Made by a program: the position numbers and the translations under genes. Of a stretch of 64,000 nt of DNA, positions 54,399 through 62,117 are shown in pieces. The stretch is from the NCBI GenBank assembly GCA_038745855.1, contig JBCDLC010000013.1, positions 6,712 to 70,711 on the forward strand. The letters are read 5' to 3'. Below the pieces are notes generated by a model. That model was not told the DNA's origin. It did no database searches and saw only the letters and a list, made by a program, of their open reading frames with translations. Source of the stretch: UBA5336 sp038745855 (lineage in GTDB: Bacteria > Pseudomonadota > Alphaproteobacteria > Caulobacterales > Hyphomonadaceae). Position 1 is the first letter of the stretch, and each line of letters starts with the position of its first letter.

Positions 54399-54428
54399 AC
54401 ATTTATATATGTCTAGTTTGCGAGACTA
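54399..54428. promoter_or_regulatory. Shared promoter with PpsR-like palindrome (P450 / DUF2306 gene)
   Basis: The 68-bp divergent gap holds ACATTTATATATGT (54399-54412) and an adjoining palindrome TAGTTTGCGAGACTA (54414-54428). TGTCTAGTTTGCGAGACT at 54410-54427 is TGT-N12-ACT, one base from the PpsR/CrtJ consensus and with symmetric GTCT...AGAC arms. TATA-like -10 candidates exist on both strands. Confidence 0.45.
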
Positions 54429-54448
54429 TTGCTGGAGTTGCAAGCGAC

Positions 54449-55210
54449 GTGACAATCGATTACCTCTTCCACGCGCTGATCATCTGTCATATCGTGACAG
54501 GCACTATCGGATTGGTTGTATTCTGGATCCCGGTGCTCGGGCGCAAAGGCAGCCCGCTCCACCGCAAGGCAGGACGCATCTTTCTCTGGTCCATGCTCGC
54601 CACCGGCAGCTTCGCCGTCGGGATAAGCCTCTGCACCCTGTCCGCCCCTGTCGCAACCCACCCGCACCTTGCTCGCCACGAGGATTTCGGCGGCGCGGAG
54701 ATGATCGCGGCCATCTTCGGCTGGATGATGCTCTACCTCGCAACACTCACCGTGACGCTGGCGTGGTACGGAAACCTCTCTGTCCGGCACAAGCGGGACA
54801 GAGAGGCCTACAAGACGCCAACCAATTTCACCCTCCACGGGCTCCTGTTCGTCACATCCGCAATCTGTGCTGTCAAAGGGGTGCTCGTCGACATGCCCCT
54901 GATGATTGGCATCTCCGCGGTGGGATTCGCCACGGTCGGCACGAATCTCTGGTATCTCTACCGGCCGTCACCGGGCCCGATGGAATGGCTATTCGAGCAT
55001 ATCAAGGCACTCGTCGGCACCGGGATCTCCGTCTACACCGCCTTTTTCGCCTTTGGCGCCGTTCGCCTCCTGCCGGAAGCGGCGCTGACACCGGCGCTCT
55101 GGTCCGCCCCACTCCTGGTTGGGCTGTCCATCATTCTCTATCACCGCCGGTCAATTTCGGCGCTACAGAATCGGCGCCACCGGCAAAGCAGGCGCCCCGT
55201 CGCGAGCTGA
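54449..55210 (+). CDS. DUF2306-like integral membrane protein
   Basis: 253 residues from a GTG with GGAG about 13 nt upstream. Six to seven hydrophobic segments; conserved histidines at the start of the first two loops (FHALIICHIVTG; SPLHRKAGRIFLWSML) and TNFTLHGLLFVTSAICAV further on, the pattern of DUF2306/heme-handling-like membrane proteins. Function unknown. It is divergent from the P450 and upstream of bchC, whose promoter starts about 85 bp after its stop. Confidence 0.7.
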   Translation: MTIDYLFHALIICHIVTGTIGLVVFWIPVLGRKGSPLHRKAGRIFLWSMLATGSFAVGISLCTLSAPVATHPHLARHEDFGGAEMIAAIFGWMMLYLATLTVTLAWYGNLSVRHKRDREAYKTPTNFTLHGLLFVTSAICAVKGVLVDMPLMIGISAVGFATVGTNLWYLYRPSPGPMEWLFEHIKALVGTGISVYTAFFAFGAVRLLPEAALTPALWSAPLLVGLSIILYHRRSISALQNRRHRQSRRPVAS

Positions 55211-55295
55211 CGACCAAGCCGCCTGGACCCGCTCACCGAGACAGTCGCTCTACTCGCAATACGAGCATTATTCCCCAGGCTGAGCTACTAAGTGT

Positions 55296-55327
55296 TTGAC
55301 ACTGCTTAATGTCAATTTATAGTGACA
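55296..55327 (+). promoter_or_regulatory. bchC promoter overlapped by a PpsR/CrtJ site
   Basis: TTGACA at 55296-55301, 16-bp spacer, TATAGT at 55318-55323. TGTCAATTTATAGTGACA (55310-55327) is a perfect TGT-N12-ACA palindrome with extended TGTCA/TGACA arms and covers the -10. The -35 is itself inside AGTGT-TTG-ACACT, a perfect short inverted repeat. Strong candidate for oxygen/light repression of the bchCXYZ-puf superoperon. Confidence 0.82.
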
Positions 55328-55330
55328 CTC

Positions 55331-56326
55331 ATGGTTGTCACGCTCGCCGAACCGTCTCGAGAATTCACGGGCCCTCAGTCAAAAGGCGCCCGCCAAACGC
55401 AGGCTGACGCGATTGTCTTGCACGGCGATCGGCAGGCGCACCTTGAGCCCCTGGCGCTCAAATCGCCGGCGGCGGGCGATGTTATCGTCAAGACCATTTG
55501 GAGCGGCGTGAGCACAGGCACCGAACGGCTGTTCTGGTCTGGCGAGATGCCGCCCTTTCCAGGCATGGGATATCCTCTGGTGCCGGGTTATGAGGCTGTC
55601 GGACGTGTCGTCGAGAGCGACAGCCCAAGCCACAAGCCGGGAGACCTTGTCTTCGTACCCGGCGCAAACTGCTATGAGAACGCGTCGGGCCTCTTCGGCG
55701 CCAGCGCCTCAACCCTGATCGTCCCGGGTCATCGGGCGACACGCATTGATGGTGACGAGGATCCAAGCTGGAGCCTTCTTGCCCTCGCTGCCACCGCCCA
55801 CCACGCCATTGAGCGCGGCGGCACGCCGGAATTGATCATCGGACACGGCGTTCTTGGACGGCTCGCTGCGCGCCTCACCCTCGCCCTCGATGGCCCGCCT
55901 CCTACGGTTTGGGAGATCAGGCCCGAACGGATGGACGCTCAGGATTACGCCATCCTCGATCCACGCGACGACCCGAGAATGGATTATCGCACGATCATGG
56001 ATTTGAGCGGCGATAGCCGTGTCATCGACACCGCGATCGCCCATGGCCAGAAACGGGTCTCGGTAACCCTCGCCGGTTTCTACCACGACCGCCCCAGTTT
56101 CAATTTCCCACCGGCCTTCATCAAGGAAGCAACCCTGCACGTGGCAGCTGAGTGGACTGAGGCTGATCTCGCAGGGGTTCTGGATCTTGTCAGGCGAGGC
56201 CAGTTGTCCTTGGGCGGGCTGATTACGCACATCGATACGCCCGATAATGCCGACACGGCCTATCGCACGGCCTTCGAAGATCCAGCCTGCCTGAAACTCA
56301 TCCTCGATTGGAGGCAGCGCCCATGA
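55331..56326 (+). CDS. bchC: 3-hydroxyethyl bacteriochlorophyllide a dehydrogenase BchC
   Basis: 331 residues from the ATG at 55331. Medium-chain-dehydrogenase fold with VKTIWSGVSTGTERLFWSGEMPPFPGMGYPLVPGYEAVGRV and a truncated cofactor domain, as in BchC. It oxidises the C3 hydroxyethyl group to acetyl in bacteriochlorophyll a synthesis. The start codon lies at the transcription start expected from the promoter, so the message may be leaderless; a GTG 9 bp upstream falls inside the -10. The stop overlaps the bchX start. Confidence 0.93.
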   Translation: MVVTLAEPSREFTGPQSKGARQTQADAIVLHGDRQAHLEPLALKSPAAGDVIVKTIWSGVSTGTERLFWSGEMPPFPGMGYPLVPGYEAVGRVVESDSPSHKPGDLVFVPGANCYENASGLFGASASTLIVPGHRATRIDGDEDPSWSLLALAATAHHAIERGGTPELIIGHGVLGRLAARLTLALDGPPPTVWEIRPERMDAQDYAILDPRDDPRMDYRTIMDLSGDSRVIDTAIAHGQKRVSVTLAGFYHDRPSFNFPPAFIKEATLHVAAEWTEADLAGVLDLVRRGQLSLGGLITHIDTPDNADTAYRTAFEDPACLKLILDWRQRP

Positions 56327-57336
56327 CCATCCTGCTCGATCGCCGTTCAAAGTCCATCGCCGAGGCCGACACCGCCCTGCGCGAAGAAGCCAACATGGAG
56401 ATCGAACCGCCTGAAACCGGTGAAGTCACCAAGGAAACCCAGATCATTGCCATCTATGGCAAGGGCGGCATCGGCAAGTCGTTTACCCTCGCCAATCTCA
56501 GCTACATGATGGCCCAACAGGGTAAGAAAGTCCTGCTCATCGGCTGCGATCCGAAGAGCGACACGACCTCCCTGCTCTTCGGCGGGAAAGCTTGCCCCAC
56601 CATCATCGAAACATCCTCGAAGAAGAAGGATGCTGGTGAAGACGTCTCCATCTCGGATGTCTGCTTCAAGCGCGACGGCGTTTTCGCGATGGAACTCGGC
56701 GGGCCGGAAGTCGGGCGCGGCTGCGGCGGGCGCGGCATCATCCACGGCTTTGAATTACTGGAGAAGCTCGGCTTCCACGAGTGGGATTTCGATTACGTCC
56801 TGCTGGACTTCCTGGGCGACGTGGTCTGCGGCGGCTTTGGCCTGCCGATCGCACGGGACATGTGCCAGAAAGTGATCGTCGTCGGATCGAATGATCTGCA
56901 GTCCCTTTATGTGGCCAACAATGTCTGCTCGGCGGTTGAATACTTCCGGCGCCTCGGCGGCAATGTCGGCGTCGCTGGCATGGTTGTGAACAAGGATGAC
57001 GGCACCGGCGAGGCCCATGCCTTCGCAACCAAGGTCGGCATCCCCATCCTGTCTGCCATCCCGGCCGATGAAGACATCCGCCGCAAGTCCGCCAACTACC
57101 AGATCGTGGGCCGGCCCGGTAGCCCGTGGGCGCCGCTGTTCGAAGAACTCGGCATGAATGTCGCGACCGCTCCCCCGATCCACCCCACACCGCTCACCCA
57201 GGACGGCCTGCTCGACCTCTTCTCCGCTGAAGAAACCGGCGCTGACTGGGAACTCGAGCCAGCCACCATTGAAGACATGTGCGGCGTGGATGCGACGGAG
57301 AAAACGTCGCTCGAAGTCATATACGAGGAGATCTAG
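56323..57336 (+). CDS. bchX: Chlorophyllide a reductase iron protein BchX
   Basis: 337 residues from the ATG at 56323, which shares ATGA with the bchC stop and has GGAGG upstream. NifH-like: P-loop IYGKGGIGKSFTLAN, GCDPKSDTT, and the two cysteine regions GGPEVGRGCGGRGI and DFLGDVVCGGFGLPIARDMC that bind the bridging 4Fe-4S cluster. Delivers electrons to BchYZ for reduction of ring B of chlorophyllide a. Confidence 0.97.
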   Translation: MTILLDRRSKSIAEADTALREEANMEIEPPETGEVTKETQIIAIYGKGGIGKSFTLANLSYMMAQQGKKVLLIGCDPKSDTTSLLFGGKACPTIIETSSKKKDAGEDVSISDVCFKRDGVFAMELGGPEVGRGCGGRGIIHGFELLEKLGFHEWDFDYVLLDFLGDVVCGGFGLPIARDMCQKVIVVGSNDLQSLYVANNVCSAVEYFRRLGGNVGVAGMVVNKDDGTGEAHAFATKVGIPILSAIPADEDIRRKSANYQIVGRPGSPWAPLFEELGMNVATAPPIHPTPLTQDGLLDLFSAEETGADWELEPATIEDMCGVDATEKTSLEVIYEEI

Positions 57337-57341
57337 CCGAA

Positions 57342-58898
57342 ATGGGGCGGAAGGGCGCATCCAAGAGCGAGGCAAAGCCAGCAAGCGCGAAGGCGAAGAC
57401 ACCGCCCGAAATCGCCGATGCCGGTTGCCATGCGGGCGCTGCAACGCTTGAAGCGGCCGCTCGCGCCAGCGGCAAGTCCACGCTGCTTGACCGCTATGCA
57501 AAGGACTACCCAAAAGGCCCGCACGACCAGCCGCAGAGCATGTGCCCCGCCTTTGGCTCCTTGCGGGTCGGTCTGCGTATGAAGCGCACCGCCACGATCC
57601 TCTCGGGCTCGGCCTGCTGCGTCTATGGCTTGACGTTCACATCCCATTTCTACGGGGCAAGGCGCAGCGTCGGCTATGTGCCTTTCAATTCCGAAACACT
57701 CGTCACCGGAAAACTCTTCGAAGACATCAAGGCCGCGGTCGAAGCCACCGCCGATCCTGAAAAGTATGACGCCATCGTCGTTACAAACCTCTGTGTACCG
57801 ACGGCATCCGGGGTGCCGCTCCGCCTCCTGCCAAAAACGATCAATGGCGTACGGATCATCGGCATAGACGTGCCGGGGTTTGGCATCCCCACCCATGCCG
57901 AGGCCAAGGATGTACTCGCGGGCGCCATGCTCGACTTCGCGCGCCAGGAGGCCGAGCAAGGCGCTGTCCCACGGCCCGCTGGTCCGCAGGCGGACAAACC
58001 GCAGATCACGCTGATCGGCGAGATGTTCCCGGCCGATCCGATGATCATCGGCCAACTCCTCGCGCCAATGGGCCTCACAGCGGGCGCCCAGGTGCCGACC
58101 CGGGAATGGCGCGACCTTTACAGCGCGCTCGATTGCGCCGCCGTTGCGGCCATCCATCCCTTCTACACCGCCTCCATCCGAACATTCGAGGCGATCCGGC
58201 GTCCAATCGTCGGATCGGCCCCGGTGGGCACCGATGGAACGGCAGACTGGCTGTCCGCCATTGGCGAGGCATGCGGCATCTCCCAGAAGAAGATCGCTGC
58301 GGCCCAGAACGCGGCCATCCCCGCCACCCGGGCTGCGCTTGAGGCCATGCCCATCAAGGGCCGGATCACCCTTTCCGGGTACGAAGGATCGGAGCTCATC
58401 GTCGCTCGCCTCCTCGTCGAGAGCGGAGCGGATGTCCGTTATGTCGGCAGCGCCTGCCCCAAGACGCCCTGGTCTGCCGCCGATTTGGAATGGCTCACCG
58501 CGCGCGGCGTCGATGTCCGCTTCCGCGCCTCGCTCGAAACCGACATCGCCGCCATCGGCGCCTACAAACCAGACCTCGCAATCGGCACGACGCCAGTTGT
58601 TCAACATGCAAAGCAGTCGGGAACCCCGGCACTCTACTTCACCAACCTGATCTCGGCCCGCCCCCTCATGGGTCCAGCCGGCGCGGGCAGCCTCGCCCAG
58701 GTGGTCAACGCCGCGCTGACGTCCAAGCCTCGCTTCGACGAGATGAAAGCGTTCTTCGAAGGGGTCGGAGAAGGCGACTCCGCCGGCATCTGGGAAGACG
58801 TACCAGACCCCCATACCGCTTTCCGCGACAAGCAAAGGCGCAAACTGGCCGTGAAAGCCAAGCGCGCCGCCGATCTGGAAAGGCCCGTGGGATGCTGA
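57342..58898 (+). CDS. bchY: Chlorophyllide a reductase subunit BchY
   Basis: 518 residues from the ATG at 57342 (GAGGAG upstream, 5 bp after bchX). NifD-like catalytic subunit with the cluster-binding cysteines in QSMCPAFGSLRVGLRM and LSGSACCVYGLTFTSHFYG, and TNLCVPTASG. With BchZ it reduces the C7-C8 bond of chlorophyllide a. A lysine/alanine-rich extension precedes the core. The last residues overlap the bchZ start. Confidence 0.96.
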   Translation: MGRKGASKSEAKPASAKAKTPPEIADAGCHAGAATLEAAARASGKSTLLDRYAKDYPKGPHDQPQSMCPAFGSLRVGLRMKRTATILSGSACCVYGLTFTSHFYGARRSVGYVPFNSETLVTGKLFEDIKAAVEATADPEKYDAIVVTNLCVPTASGVPLRLLPKTINGVRIIGIDVPGFGIPTHAEAKDVLAGAMLDFARQEAEQGAVPRPAGPQADKPQITLIGEMFPADPMIIGQLLAPMGLTAGAQVPTREWRDLYSALDCAAVAAIHPFYTASIRTFEAIRRPIVGSAPVGTDGTADWLSAIGEACGISQKKIAAAQNAAIPATRAALEAMPIKGRITLSGYEGSELIVARLLVESGADVRYVGSACPKTPWSAADLEWLTARGVDVRFRASLETDIAAIGAYKPDLAIGTTPVVQHAKQSGTPALYFTNLISARPLMGPAGAGSLAQVVNAALTSKPRFDEMKAFFEGVGEGDSAGIWEDVPDPHTAFRDKQRRKLAVKAKRAADLERPVGC

Positions 58899-60349
58899 TC
58901 CAGGACCATGATCGGGCCGGGGGCTATTGGGGCTCTGTCTACGTGTTCACAGCGATCAAGGGCTTGCAGGTCGTGATCGATGGTCCCGTGGGATGCGAGA
59001 ACCTGCCAGTGACCTCGGTGCTCCATTACACAGACGGCCTTCCGCCCCATGAGCTTCCCATCGTCGTGACGGGCCTTGGGGAAGAGGAGCTCGGCCAGCA
59101 CGGTACGGAGGACGCCATGAAACGGGCGCGGACAGCGCTCGACCCCGATCTCCCCGCCGTTGTGGTCACCGGTTCGATCGCTGAAATGATCGGCGGCGGC
59201 GTGACCCCCGAGGGCGCAAACATCATGCGGTTTCTCCCCCGCACGATTGACGAAGACCAGTGGCAAAGCGCGGACCGGGCCCTTCTCTGGCTCTGGACCG
59301 AGTTTGCCCAGACCAAGGGCCGGAACCCCAAACCGCGCCGCAAGGCCGACGGTGACCCACCTTCGGTGAACATCATCGGTCCCGCCTATGGCATGTTTAA
59401 CATGGCTTCCGACCTCGCCGAAATCCGGCGCTTGGTGGAAGGGCTCGGCATCAGGATAAATGCCGTTTTCCCATTGGGCTACCACATCGAAGATGTGCGC
59501 AAGCTGGCCAACGCAGACGTCAATATCTGCCTCTATCGCGAATTTGGCCGCACCCTCTGCGAAGCCATGGACAAGCCGTATCTGCAGGCACCCATCGGCC
59601 TACATTCGACAACGAAATTCCTGCAAACCCTTGGCGAACTGACGGGCATCGATGCCGAACCCTTTATCGCCAGGGAAAAGCACACAACGCTGAAACCGCT
59701 GTGGGATCTCTGGCGCTCGGTCACCCAGGACTTTTTCGGAACGGCGAGCTTCGGCATCGTTGCCAACGAGACCTATGTGCGCGGCGTGAGAAACTATCTC
59801 GAGAGCGATCTCGGCCTGCCCTGCCATTTCTCCCACGCGCGCATTTCCGGTCAGAAAACCGACAACGATACCGTGAAAGCAGCGATCGAAGACGCCCCCC
59901 CACTTGTCGTCTTCGGAAGTTTCAATGAGCGGATGTACCTCGCCGAAGCGGGCTCGAAGGCCAGCTATATCCCTGCATCGTTTCCTGGCGCGGCAATCCG
60001 GCGACACACCGGCACGCCGTTCATGGGTTACTCCGGCGCGGTCTACCTACTCCAGGAAGTCTGCAACGCGCTCTTCGATACGCTTTTCCACATCCTGCCG
60101 CTGGCCGGAGAAATGGATCGCCTCGACGCGACCCCGTCAAATCTCCCCCGGGCCCTCGAATGGGAGCCCGAGGCCAGCCAGACCCTCGACGACATCGTCG
60201 GCACCTATCCCGTTCTCGCAAGGATTTCGGCGGCAAAACGCCTGCGCGACGCCATCGAAGCAGCCGCACGCGCCAATGACGATCCCATTGTCACGCCCGA
60301 GCACGTCCGCATGACCCACCAGGACTTCAAACACAGGCCAGCGGCCTGA
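58892..60349 (+). CDS. bchZ: Chlorophyllide a reductase subunit BchZ
   Basis: 485 residues from the ATG at 58892, overlapping the bchY stop by 7 bp. NifK-like partner: DHDRAGGYWGSVYVFTAIKGLQVVIDGPVGCENLPVTSVLHYTDG contains the cluster-ligating cysteine; later GSIAEMIGGG and FPGAAIRRHTGTPFMGYSGAVYLLQE. The C-terminal PCP-red-like domain (RISAAKRLRDAIEAAARAND) is present. Completes the bchXYZ reductase. Confidence 0.96.
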   Translation: MLIQDHDRAGGYWGSVYVFTAIKGLQVVIDGPVGCENLPVTSVLHYTDGLPPHELPIVVTGLGEEELGQHGTEDAMKRARTALDPDLPAVVVTGSIAEMIGGGVTPEGANIMRFLPRTIDEDQWQSADRALLWLWTEFAQTKGRNPKPRRKADGDPPSVNIIGPAYGMFNMASDLAEIRRLVEGLGIRINAVFPLGYHIEDVRKLANADVNICLYREFGRTLCEAMDKPYLQAPIGLHSTTKFLQTLGELTGIDAEPFIAREKHTTLKPLWDLWRSVTQDFFGTASFGIVANETYVRGVRNYLESDLGLPCHFSHARISGQKTDNDTVKAAIEDAPPLVVFGSFNERMYLAEAGSKASYIPASFPGAAIRRHTGTPFMGYSGAVYLLQEVCNALFDTLFHILPLAGEMDRLDATPSNLPRALEWEPEASQTLDDIVGTYPVLARISAAKRLRDAIEAAARANDDPIVTPEHVRMTHQDFKHRPAA

Positions 60350-60375
60350 GGCCCAGCCAAGGAGAGGATATCTGA

Positions 60376-60573
60376 ATGACACACCCCCTTCCCATCGCTT
60401 CGACCCGGCTGGCGCAACGATCATCGGCGCTAGGGCTCTACGCTGCGTTCGATATGAGAACCGCTTTCCGCTATGCGCTCGCCCTCCTTTTCTCGCGGGC
60501 GGCGCGTCCATCAAAACACCTACCGGCAGATACGCCGCGGCGCCCCAGAGTGGCCGTCACAGCCAAGGTCTGA
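60376..60573 (+). CDS. Small ORF in the pufQ position
   Basis: 65 codons with a strong AAGGAGAGG site, 26 bp after bchZ. A short hydrophobic patch (FRYALALLF) sits in an otherwise basic sequence. Rhodobacter PufQ (about 74 aa) lies at this place and has a single membrane helix, but the sequence here shows no convincing similarity and its hydrophobic stretch is too short for a good membrane helix. Either a diverged PufQ analogue or an unrelated small protein. Confidence 0.5.
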   Translation: MTHPLPIASTRLAQRSSALGLYAAFDMRTAFRYALALLFSRAARPSKHLPADTPRRPRVAVTAKV

Positions 60574-60597
60574 CCGCGAAAACAAGAATTGGAGGAC

Positions 60598-60690
60598 ATG
60601 GCAGACACACAGAGAGTAGCGGCGCCTTCGCGCCCGCATACACCCCAAGTCGCAGGGTTTCTAAGCGGCATCGGCCAATCACGAGCATAG
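60598..60690 (+). CDS. 30-codon leader-like ORF before pufB
   Basis: GGAGG lies directly before ATG at 60598; the frame reads MADTQRVAAPSRPHTPQVAG and ends at TAG 60690, 13 bp before pufB. The pufB ribosome site (GGAG at about 60690) immediately follows its stop, so translation of this ORF could be coupled to pufB. No similarity recognised. Its size makes chance possible, but the ribosome site is among the best in the operon. Confidence 0.4.
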   Translation: MADTQRVAAPSRPHTPQVAGFLSGIGQSRA

Positions 60691-60703
60691 GAGAATTCTA
60701 CGA

Positions 60704-60934
60704 ATGGCCAGTGATTCTACCCCTGAGACGATGTCGGGTTTGACAGCGTCAGAAGCGCAGGAATTCCATAAGGCGTTCATGATGAGCACGATCATCTTCA
60801 CGCTCATCGCCTGCGTCGCCCACTTCCTGGTCTGGATGTGGCGACCATGGGTTCCAGGCCCAGAGGGCTACACCGATGTTTCGTCGGTCGAAGGCCTCAC
60901 ACAGCTCGCGCAATTCATCCAGCACCTCGTTTAG
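60704..60934 (+). CDS. pufB: Light-harvesting 1 beta chain
   Basis: 76 residues, somewhat longer than the usual 45-60 because of both an N-terminal and a C-terminal extension. Core TASEAQEFHKAFMMSTIIFTLIACVAHFLVWMWRPW with the bacteriochlorophyll-ligating histidine in ACVAH and the WRPW membrane exit. Together with PufA it forms the LH1 ring. The extra C-terminus (PGPEGYTDVSSVEGLTQLAQFIQHLV) is unusual. Confidence 0.95.
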   Translation: MASDSTPETMSGLTASEAQEFHKAFMMSTIIFTLIACVAHFLVWMWRPWVPGPEGYTDVSSVEGLTQLAQFIQHLV

Positions 60935-60947
60935 GAGAGACAGCACC

Positions 60948-61136
60948 ATGTGGAGACTTTGGCTTCTTTTTGATCCCCGCAGGATGCTGGTGGCACTAGC
61001 CATCTTCCTATTCACGCTGGCGATCTTCATCCACTTCATCCTGCTGAGCACGCCGCGCTACAATTGGTTCGGCACTGCGCCTGCGCCAACGGCGTCCATC
61101 AGCTTGGACGTGCAGGACATTATCGGACAGGCATGA
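60948..61136 (+). CDS. pufA: Light-harvesting 1 alpha chain
   Basis: 62 residues, ATG at 60948 preceded by GGAGAG just after the pufB stop. MWRLWLLFDPRRMLVALAIFLFTLAIFIHFILLSTPRYNW is a textbook LH1 alpha: amphipathic start, membrane helix, His ligand to bacteriochlorophyll and the NW motif. Pairs with PufB. Confidence 0.96.
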   Translation: MWRLWLLFDPRRMLVALAIFLFTLAIFIHFILLSTPRYNWFGTAPAPTASISLDVQDIIGQA

Positions 61137-61149
61137 CCTAACCGGCAGG

Positions 61150-61164
61150 GGCGGTGAGACCGCC
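61150..61164 (+). other. pufA-pufL intercistronic hairpin
   Basis: GGCGGT-GAG-ACCGCC forms a perfect 6-bp stem 13 bp after the pufA stop, followed further on by GGCC...GGCC. In Rhodobacter, hairpins at this place stabilise the pufBA message and raise LH1 over reaction centre. The same role is likely here. Confidence 0.6.
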
Positions 61165-61277
61165 GCCCTTGCCTTTCTTGAAACAAAACTGGGCCTTTCG
61201 GGCCGTCCAACCTCCTTCAGCGAAGAGGAGCGACGTGTTCCCAGTCACCGGTCCGGACATGATAGGAGTGCTGACCC

Positions 61278-62105
61278 GTGGCGCTTTTAAGCTATGAACG
61301 CAAATATCGCGTGCGCGGCGGCACGCTGATCGGCGGCGATCTGTTCGACTACTGGATTGGTCCATTCTACGTCGGTTTCTTCGGCGTAACCGCCGCTTTC
61401 TGTGCCGTGCTCGGCACGGTTTTGATCTTCTATGGCGCAGCCCTCGAAGACACGTGGAATCCCTGGCTGATCTCGATCGACCCACCAGATATCAGCTACG
61501 GATTGGGCTTTGCCCCCTTGGCGGAAGGCGGCCTCTGGCAAGTCATCACATTCTGCGCGACCGGGGCATTCGTCTCGTGGATCTTCCGGGAAGTGGAGAT
61601 CTCGAGGAAGCTGGGCATGGGCTACCACGTCCCCTTCGCCTTCGGCACCGCGGTATTTGCCTACGTCACACTGGTGATCTTCCGGCCCTTCTTCATGGGC
61701 GCCTGGGGTCATGGCTTCCCCTATGGCATCATGAGCCACCTCGATTGGGTCTCTTACACGGGATACCAGTACGGGAATTTCCACTACAATCCGGCCCATA
61801 TGGTGGCGATCACCTTCTTCTTCACCACGACGCTGGCGCTGGCCCTCCATGGCGGAGCCGTCCTATCGGCGGTCAATCCCGGCAAGGGCGAAACCGTCAA
61901 GGACCCCGAATACGAGAACTCGTTCTTCCGAGACATACAGGGTTACTCCGTCGGAACCTTGGGCATCCACAGGGTGGGCCTGTTCCTCGCCCTGTCTGCG
62001 GGCTTCTGGAGCGCGGTCTGCATTTTCATCTCTGGCCCGGTCTATGAGGGCTCGTGGGTCAATTGGTGGGATAATTGGCAGAACATCCCCCTGTGGCGCG
62101 ATTGA
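61278..62105 (+). CDS. pufL: Photosynthetic reaction centre L subunit
   Basis: 275 residues, GTG start with GGAG upstream. Five membrane helices. Bacteriochlorophyll and iron ligands are visible: SHLDWVSYTGYQYGNFHYNPAHM (special-pair and accessory histidines), ALALHGG and LGIHRVGL (iron ligands). Start MALLSYERKYRVRGGTLIGGDLFDYWIGPFYVG is typical. With PufM it binds the special pair, bacteriopheophytins and quinones. Confidence 0.98.
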   Translation: MALLSYERKYRVRGGTLIGGDLFDYWIGPFYVGFFGVTAAFCAVLGTVLIFYGAALEDTWNPWLISIDPPDISYGLGFAPLAEGGLWQVITFCATGAFVSWIFREVEISRKLGMGYHVPFAFGTAVFAYVTLVIFRPFFMGAWGHGFPYGIMSHLDWVSYTGYQYGNFHYNPAHMVAITFFFTTTLALALHGGAVLSAVNPGKGETVKDPEYENSFFRDIQGYSVGTLGIHRVGLFLALSAGFWSAVCIFISGPVYEGSWVNWWDNWQNIPLWRD

Positions 62106-62117
62106 GGATTACACACC

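Noticed and set aside
57333..58835. Minus-strand 500-codon frame opposite bchY
   Set aside because: Shadow of bchY; no motif and no promoter.
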